Below, in pieces: positions 57,898 to 64,000 of a stretch of DNA of 64,000 nucleotides. The notes below the pieces were generated by a model. The model had not been told where the DNA came from. It saw nothing but the letters and a program-made list of their open reading frames with translations, and searched no databases. A program made the translations under genes and the position numbers. Source of the DNA: Dactylorhiza incarnata. Taxonomy: Eukaryota > Streptophyta > Magnoliopsida > Asparagales > Orchidaceae. The first letter of the stretch is position 1. The number at the start of each line of letters is the position of its first letter. The DNA lies in contig JAWHQI010000099.1 in assembly GCA_033032865.1 (NCBI GenBank), positions 3,399,501 through 3,463,500 on the forward strand. The letters run 5' to 3'.

Positions 57898-59901
57898 ATG
57901 GTATGTGAGCATCATCAAGAGATGAGATCAATGAGGCTGCCCATCTGCACCAAATAGAAATTTGCCATCTGGAAGCAAAGAGTCAAGTTGTTCATGGAAA
58001 CATTAGATCCCAGAATATTCATGGTTGTTGAAGAGGGACCCTATGTACCTATGACTGATTCAATGACTCCAACAACTTTTTCAGTCCCTAAAACTTTGTC
58101 ACAGTTTACCAATGAAGATGTATATATGATAACTATGGATAAGAGAGAAAAACACATACTTGAAAATGCAATTGATGATTCTACATATCAAGACTTAAGT
58201 CATTGCAAAACAACAAAAGAAATGTGGGATTCCTTGGAGGTCTACATGGAGGGAACTGAAGAAGAAAACTCAAAGGGGAATACCAGAGAAAGGGCCATGG
58301 TTCTTAAGGGTGAAAGCTTAATGAGTACTAAGGACAATATTCCTATAATTCAGAATATCTCTGAAGACAATGAAGCTTCTGATGCAAGCACATCAGAATC
58401 TGATGACATTGTTGAAAAACTAGTACTCCTCACCAAGCAGTTCAAAAGGAAGACGCCTAGAAGAAGAAAAGATAGCCATAGGACATCCTCCTCAAACTCC
58501 AGAAGATCTGGTCAACATGATAAGTCCAAATCCTCAAAAGAGTAAAGGTATAACTCTAAACTCAATGAATTTGATTTGGCTAACTTAATTTATTGTCACT
58601 ACAAGAAGACATGTCACATGATTGTTGATTGCCCCTCCAAGAAGAAAGAATCTAAGACGCGTGATGATAGAAGAAGTCCAAGGGACAAAAAGGAATGTGA
58701 GAAAGGATTCATTGCTATGAAAATCAGAACACTTAGTGATTCTGAATCAGATTTATCCGAAGCTAAGGAGGAAGCTCTCATTGGCTTCATGACCATAACT
58801 GAAGAAATCTAGGTTGACAACACTTCTCCTAGGAAGGCACTTATTAGAGCCCCCTTATCTATCTCTGATTCTGAATCAATGACAGATTCTGTGCATGAGA
58901 GTAAGTGTGGATCTGCTTGCAATAGCATACCCTCAAGATTCCCACATGAGATTGAATCTGAGCTAGTGTAGCATAATGAAGCCTTGTGGACTGCTTTGAA
59001 AAGAAGCAGGAAGCCTCTTAGAGCTCAATCTAAGGAGTTAGCATCCTTGAAATCTGCCCAATCTGAGCTCCAAGAGACAACTGAAAAGCTAACTGCTATG
59101 AGCAAAGAAATGGACAAACTCTAGGATGTCACAAGGCTCAAAAATGCTGAGTTGGTTCAGAAGAACAAGGTTATCAAGGACCTTGAGGAAATATTATTGG
59201 TCGAGAATAAAAGTGTTGCCAGCTTCTCAATGCCCAAGACTGCCCTTCCCATTATTGATAAATTCTCTGAACCATTCAGAGGTGGTGTAGGATTTGGTAA
59301 AGAGACAGTCAAGGGCAAGGCATCTGAGGCCCAACCTTCTTTCAAGGAGAAGCTACTGCATCAAATTTCTCTAACCAGGAATCTTCATATGGTCATCTGA
59401 CCAATGCAGGCTCTACAAGAAGTAGTAAACCCTTCCAACATAAATAGGAGAGCAGGCTTTGGGCCAATTGTTTTTAAAGAACCCCTTGAAGAGACTCAAG
59501 CGAAGAATCTAGGTCCTCATGTCCATAGATCTACAACATCAACACTCAAAAGTAAGGGAAAGGCAACCCCCACCAAGCCTGTTCCCAAGGTGGTGAACCA
59601 AAAAGTAGTGAAATCAACTCAACTACATACTAACAATTGTGAGGTTCACCCAAGGCCTGCTAGGTCAGCTATCTTCACTCATGCCCACCAATATTTCCAT
59701 ATGGTGAGGCATAAGAGAAGATACAACAGGTATGAGTGCTGGTGTTGTGGAAAAATTGGTCATTTTGTCCTGGACTACTGGTTCAATCCAATAGTGCCTA
59801 ATGCAAGAAGAGTGCAGACCACTCAGAGGTGTAATATTTCAGTTTATCTCCCTAACAGAAACCTACGACCCAAATCCAATTGGGTGCCTAAGGATAAGTA
59901 A
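57898..59901 (+). pseudogene. S5 gag (internally shortened)
   Basis: Frame 1 from ATG 57898 to the stop ending at 59901, with in-frame stops at 57955-57957 and near 58543, 58810, 58968, 59122 and 59398, and no net frame change. N-terminal copia gag part (F-A-I-W-K-Q-R-V, M-W-D-S-L-E-V-Y-M-E-G-T), after which about 60 residues present in S1 gag are missing. First knuckle C-H-Y-K-K-T-C-H-M-I-V-D-C has a lost cysteine. Coiled coil, FSMPKTALPIIDKF and a second knuckle C-W-C-C-G-K-I-G-H-F-V-L-D-Y follow. About 50% like S1 gag by eye. Confidence 0.88.
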
Positions 59902-60087
59902 CCTTTTTTTGCAGGTATGTCCAATTGCCAACCCTTTTGGTATTTGGACAATGGTTGCTCCAAGCACAAGGCTGGAGTAAATAAGTATTCAAGAAAACTC
60001 AATCTAGAGAAAACAGACCAATAATGATACTTGGGGATTCAAAAAATAAAAACAATAAGCAGAGAGAAGAAGAAGTTCACCAAAAAG
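59902..60087 (+). pseudogene. S5 protease remnant at the pol deletion
   Basis: In frame with the gag stop: P-F-F-A-G, then W-Y-L-D-N-G-C-S-K-H-K-A-G, the altered protease active site (D-S-G is D-N-G). It ends near 59990, and the rest of pol is gone. CTTTTTTTGCAGG sits right after the gag stop and looks like a splice acceptor. Confidence 0.7.
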
Positions 60088-60600
60088 ATGGCAGATGAAC
60101 CTTCCTCTCTACAAATTGATGTCACTCAAACCCCAACACACCTCCCACAAGAAATTCAACCCTCTCTTGCTTCTATTTAGGGGGAGCTTCTAAGAGAAGA
60201 TACAACTGTGATGGAAAATGATCCAACTCCTCAAGATGGGGTACATCAAGAAGATATCCTCAAAATTGCTCAAGCGGCTATTTTGAATATGGAAATTGAG
60301 GAATCTGAGAAAGATCTAAGTAATGGACATGAAGTTATTAAAGAATTAGAAGAATCTACCAGATCCCTTCATGAGCTTCTCAATGATGACATGCATCTAC
60401 ATACAGATGGAGAAGAATTTGAGCAGCCCTTTGTAATCCCTGCAACAATGGAAAGGGAGTCTACTGCTCCACTCACAGTGCAGACCTCACTTCCAAGAAT
60501 AGAAAATGAGCACCATGTTCCAACCATCACATCCCCTACTCTGAAGAACAGAAGCCAAAATGAAGAGAATGGAGAAAGTAAAGAAGAATTCAAACCTTGA
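60088..60600 (+). pseudogene. S5 small acidic ORF between gag and ORF-X
   Basis: ATGGCAGATGAACC at 60088 opens a frame to 60600 (about 170 codons) with one TAG near 60178. The product is acidic, rich in E, S, T and P, with a possible helix I-L-K-I-A-Q-A-A-I-L-N-M-E-I-E-E-S-E. I recognise no family, and S0 and S2 show no obvious equivalent. It may be debris of a spacer or of an earlier gene. Confidence 0.4.
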
Positions 60601-61132
60601 AGAATAGAGGCCTTGCTCAAGTGAATTTCAAATTGGTACTTCTATACAAGGGATGTGAAGGAGGAAATCTAAGTAGCACTGTCTCCAAGAATTCTTCAAG
60701 AAGTGCTGACAAACTTCTCAAGTTAGACAAGTATTAGATGAGTATTTCAACGACATAGATGAATTCTCAGCGATACAAAATGCACAGTCTCGACGACAAG
60801 ATCTATGTCTCGATGATATTCTTGGAATCTCGACGACAAAGCTGAAATGATTCCGATGACTAGGTTGAAGTAATATCGATGACACTATCGACGACAAAAA
60901 TACACATCGTGGAAATACAACACAGATACTTAATGCGATATTGGATCTTTAATCAGAGTTGTCTGATGGATTCTTAATTAGGACAAAAAGGTACGTGCCC
61001 CTTCATCTACTTATAATATAAATAGAGTGAATGCATAAGACAAAAATTACACTTTCATTTGCCCTAAGTCATTTTTGCGACAAACCTCTGTTCCGTATCC
61101 AACAATTGCTCGATTCTCGACGTTCTGCTTCA
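60601..61132 (+). promoter_or_regulatory. S5 spacer: motif cluster and TATA box before ORF-X
   Basis: Non-coding. TTCAACGACAT, TCTCGACGACAAG, TCTCGATGATATTC, TCTCGACGACAAAG and CTATCGACGAC lie at about 60745-60910, the same words as in the S5 LTR. TATAAATA at 61017-61024 is 116 bp before the ORF-X ATG, and CACTTTCATTTGCCCTAAG (61051-61069) matches the S0 leader. Confidence 0.65.
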
Positions 61133-63415
61133 ATGGCTACCAAGAAGGAAGAACCCACAGTCATCTCCGACAATGAGCTTATGAGAGGAGGATTCAACTC
61201 CTATTCCGAAGAAATTATGTAAGTAATTGTACTGGTGGAATCAGCAGGGATGGAATATCTGCTCTGCGAACCCTGTGCTCTCATAAACAGGGAGCTCCAG
61301 GAATTCTTTGATGGAGCTAGAATCAATAGTTCAGGGACCATCCTAAAGTCTGCAGTGGCCGAAAAGGAAATCAAAATGTCTGTCAAGAGCTTAGGAAAAG
61401 CTTTGAGGATTCCAAGTCTGGAGAAAGAAGTTGAAGAGGAAGATTTGACTGTTCAAGATCTATCTGCTGGATATGCCTTGTGTGGGCATAGTGGCAAGAC
61501 CTATGGGTTCATTAAAAAGGCAGAATTCAACCAGAAGGAAAAGCTCCTTGCAGACATTGTAGGGAAAGTACTGCTGTGCAAGCTTGGTTCCCATGACAGG
61601 ATTTCAAAGGAAATATTTGAGGTAATGTGCAGGATCACTATTTCAAAGAAGACAGACTGGAGAAAGTTCCTATTCCAAAAGATTAAGAACACCCTGAAGA
61701 CCCCTTCATTTGGAAGAATCATATCTATCTTCCTCCTGAATACCCTTGGGGATGTGATGAAGAGAAATATGGGTGCACCTCTACATTATTCAAAGAGGTT
61801 AGATTCAAAATTGCTGGATATATGGGAGAGTGTTATCTCCAAAACCCATAAGATTACCCAAACAACTGAAAAAGAAAAAGAAAGCTGTGATAGTTGATGA
61901 ATCAGAGGAGGAAGGGTCCTATAGCAGTTCTGAAAGAGGAGGAACATCATCAATTCCAGACCCAAACCTATCCAAGGTTTCTGAGGAAGAAGGAGCCCCA
62001 TCTCTACCAAACCCTGCTTTGACAGAGGGGGATATAGCTTTAAATCAAATGATCCTAGAGGATATGAGTGAACCTACTAACACGGAGGTTTTTGAAGAAA
62101 GAAGAAGCCCCATTCTGGGCAATGATTCAGTTGAGGGGGAGACCCATCTGGGGTGCTCTACCCTGGAGGATCAAGCTGAAGGATTTGTAACTGAGAAAGT
62201 AGTCCAGGAGAAGGATGCTCTAGAGAAGGAAAATGAAGACAATGTGCCAAAGAAGGATGGAAGTTCTGATCCCCAGACTGTGCTTGATCTGGCTCTGATC
62301 AAAGGAAAGCAAGTGCTGGTGGAAGAAGATGAGCGGATGCAGGTAAACTCTCCTGATCTTCTGGCTCAAGACAGCGCTCCTAGAGGTTCTCCAGAAGAAA
62401 ATGCAGCTCCTGAGGTGAATGTAGCTGGACCATCTACTGATCACTTAGGCTCCCTGCTCCATATGATCTCAGCCTTGCTGAATGTTCAAAGGGAGAAGAT
62501 AGAAAGGTTCATTCTACAGACTGTAGATGACTTAAGACAAGAAATGAAGGATGAGCTACAAACTGTGAAGGATGATATACATCATCTCAACACTCAGCAA
62601 CCTCATTTCTTTCTCTTAGCAGCTCCAACCATGGAACATGTTGGTGAGGAGATCAATAAGGTTGGACATCAGTCCCATCAGATCATCCAAAATCAAGGCA
62701 CTATGACAAGGAATACCGAGCAAGCTCTTCGACAAATAGCATGGTTTATGAATCAAGACAACGATCAAATTCTAAATAGAGTAAACGAAAATACTCAGAC
62801 CCTAGGTTAACATCTGCTAGAAGTAAGAAATAACCCGGATGAGGCTGAACACCACCTACATGAAAGAATAAATTTGGTACAAGTAGCTCTTGATGATCAC
62901 ATTGTTGAAGAAGTCCTAAAGGGGGAGAAGGCAATGATAAATGCTGGCTCAAATCAAGCCATGTGGACGGTCAATCAAGTTAAGCAAGCTCTACAGAAGC
63001 CTCCCTCAACTTTTGAGTTAGCAGAACTATCTGAGAGCACTGCCTCAGAAGTATATGACATTGAAATTGGAGAATCTGCTAGTTCAAGGAAAAGGAAGAG
63101 GGTTCAGAGCAAAAGGTACATGCAGAAGTGGTTGAGGGAAATTGAGCAGGATCCACAGTCATGCAAGTGGACTCCCAACTCTAAGACCCTGATCTCAGAA
63201 GCCTGGATAGAGTCTGGATACCCTCAAGATGGGTCAGAAAGAGTTTACTATTCTGCTGACTGAAATCTGTATTTAATCAAATGGAGAAAAGGAGAAATCA
63301 TAAACTAGCATTCCCTCATGGTCCTCCTCCTTCTCCAAAGAAGATTCCAAAACCAATCAGCTTCTATGAAAGGCAGAGGAGAAAAGGAAAGGGAAGCTGC
63401 ATCAGGACCTGAAGA
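61133..63415 (+). pseudogene. S5 ORF-X, the fullest copy
   Basis: Function unknown. ATGGCTACCAAGAAG at 61133; TAA at 61220-61222; frameshift in an A-rich run near 61870; TAA at 62808-62810; stop at 63261-63263, after which homology with S3 continues in another frame to about 63415. Regions: N-terminal M-R-G-G-F; V-x-S-A-G-M-E-Y-L-L-C-E-P-C; core L-L-A-D-I-V-G-K-V-L-L-C-K-L-G-S-H-D-R-I (about 61550-61610) and K-K-T-D-W; acidic serine-rich middle; coiled coil from I-S-A-L-L-N-V-Q-R-E-K (62465) to 62810; E-E-V-L-K-G-E-K-A-M-I-N; basic S-S-R-K-R-K-R-V; R-V-Y-Y-S-A-D; basic tail. About 750 residues undamaged. The basic runs suggest a nuclear protein. Confidence 0.75.
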
Positions 63416-63606
63416 TCATAGAATGTTTTGTCTAAACATGACATGGACAAATGACTTAAATATTTTTGTTTTAAAACATTCTCTATTTATATCATGTTGA
63501 TAGATGAATCGTATAATACTTACTGAATTTCTTCAAATTATGATTTCATTTATCCTCTGGCATTTATCATTGAAGTGATTTGTGACTTCTTCAAATAGGG
63601 GGAGAT
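63416..63606 (+). promoter_or_regulatory. S5 3' leader and polypurine tract
   Basis: AT-rich, ending in AAATAGGGGGAGAT at 63593-63606, next to the 3' LTR. Confidence 0.88.
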
Positions 63607-64000
63607 TGTTGGGAACTGTGCCCAACAATGTTCCTGATTTGAAGAAGTGCTCAGATCAATGATAAATGCACTTTGTATTTGATGGTATATTTTATTCATG
63701 ACTGCAGAAGATAAACCATATGACTAGTAATTTTCTAAGGCCAAAATCATCAAGGACTGGATATATCATTGAGATAATATACATATCATTGAAATGCATC
63801 AAAGCTACATCACTAGTATTAAGTTTATAAAAGTAATGAAAACTAAGTAAAATATCATCTGAAGACTCAGTAGATGATCGTTGAGAAAGATAACATATCG
63901 TTGAGACTGTTCCGACGATATCATCTTGAAGAAAGCTTATCAGTTATAAAGCTAAGTTCAGATATCTTGACGATATCATCTTGAAGAAGATGTATAGTCT
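63607..64000 (+). repeat. S5 3' LTR, first 394 bp
   Basis: TGTTGGGAACTGTGCCCAACA start with inverted repeat TGTTGGG/CCCAACA. Colinear with 55812 onward apart from scattered differences and small indels. Runs off the window in the ATATCATC motif region. Confidence 0.92.

Larger units (their letters stand above)
55812..64000 (+). mobile_element. S5: Sirevirus-like, pol-less element (gag + ORF-X), 3' end off window
   Basis: 5' LTR 55812-57813, tRNA-iMet site, gag, a remnant of the protease start, a spacer, ORF-X, polypurine tract and the first 394 bp of the 3' LTR. It inserted in S3 ORF-X; ACTTT at 55807-55811 is the candidate duplication, and its partner is outside the window. Pol is missing after the protease active-site region (about 59990). 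Together with S0 and S2 this makes three elements with the same gag/ORF-X layout. Confidence 0.88.

Overview
The window is plant nuclear DNA (almost certainly a flowering plant with a large, repeat-rich genome) made almost entirely of nested LTR retrotransposons. I see no host gene, tRNA/rRNA gene, CRISPR array or bacterial feature. Evidence: LTR pairs with TG...CA ends and 5-bp target duplications, tRNA-iMet and tRNA-Asp primer-binding sites, Ty1/copia and Athila-type Ty3/gypsy proteins. The exact species cannot be told from this sequence.

Layout (names are mine). S0 (+ strand, 5' end off the window, 3' LTR ending at 42960) is a Sirevirus-like copia relative and hosts the whole left part. 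Its gag (1-1153, 23939-24030) is split by S1 (minus strand copia, 2249-23938, duplication CTCCT). S1 is split in its protease region by A1 (Athila-type gypsy, + strand, 7557-19726, duplication TACCT). A1 is split at its gag-pol junction by L1 (12007-13565, duplication CTTTC), probably a solo LTR. This nest is four levels deep. Further right, S0's 'ORF-X' (24719-33508) is split by N1 (26856-33451, duplication GAAGC), a pol-less Athila-related element with a tRNA-Asp primer site. S0's polypurine tract is split by S2 (33692-41046, duplication GGGAG). After 81 bp of unassigned sequence comes S3 (minus strand, from 43042 and running off the right side). Its ORF-X is split by S4 (minus strand copia, 45529-54559, duplication CATCC) and again by S5 (+ strand, 55812 to beyond 64000).

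How the genes relate. S1, S4 and A1 carry gag-pol and could once have supplied reverse transcriptase and integrase. S0, S2 and S5 share another architecture: LTR, primer site, gag, no pol, then a second long gene (ORF-X), polypurine tract, LTR. S3 also carries ORF-X. ORF-X copies share a core (L-x-D-I-V-G-K...C-K...K-K-x-[DN]-W), an acidic or proline-rich middle and a coiled coil; those of S0, S3 and S5 also share a basic, nuclear-signal-like tail. Two copies are preceded by the same TATAAATA box 116-129 bp before the ATG, with an upstream cluster of the same CG-rich motif that fills their LTRs.

The most unusual signal is that each element family has its own CG-rich, often perfectly palindromic motif array in the LTR: TCGACGAT/ATCGTCGA or TCGACGCA (Sirevirus-like), CACGCCC/GGGCGTG (A1), GCGCACGACCA/TGGTCGTGCGC (N1), GCTAGCGCCTGCGGTAGCG (S4). 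Palindromic LTR regions are known from maize Sireviruses. Seeing unrelated motifs in Athila-type elements at the same locus, and the motif repeated before ORF-X, suggests family-specific cis-regulation or counter-silencing. That is inference.

Nearly all genes are decayed, mostly by in-frame stops and a few frameshifts. A1 is the youngest by LTR similarity (about eight substitutions in about 1.68 kb, counted by eye) and N1 is next.
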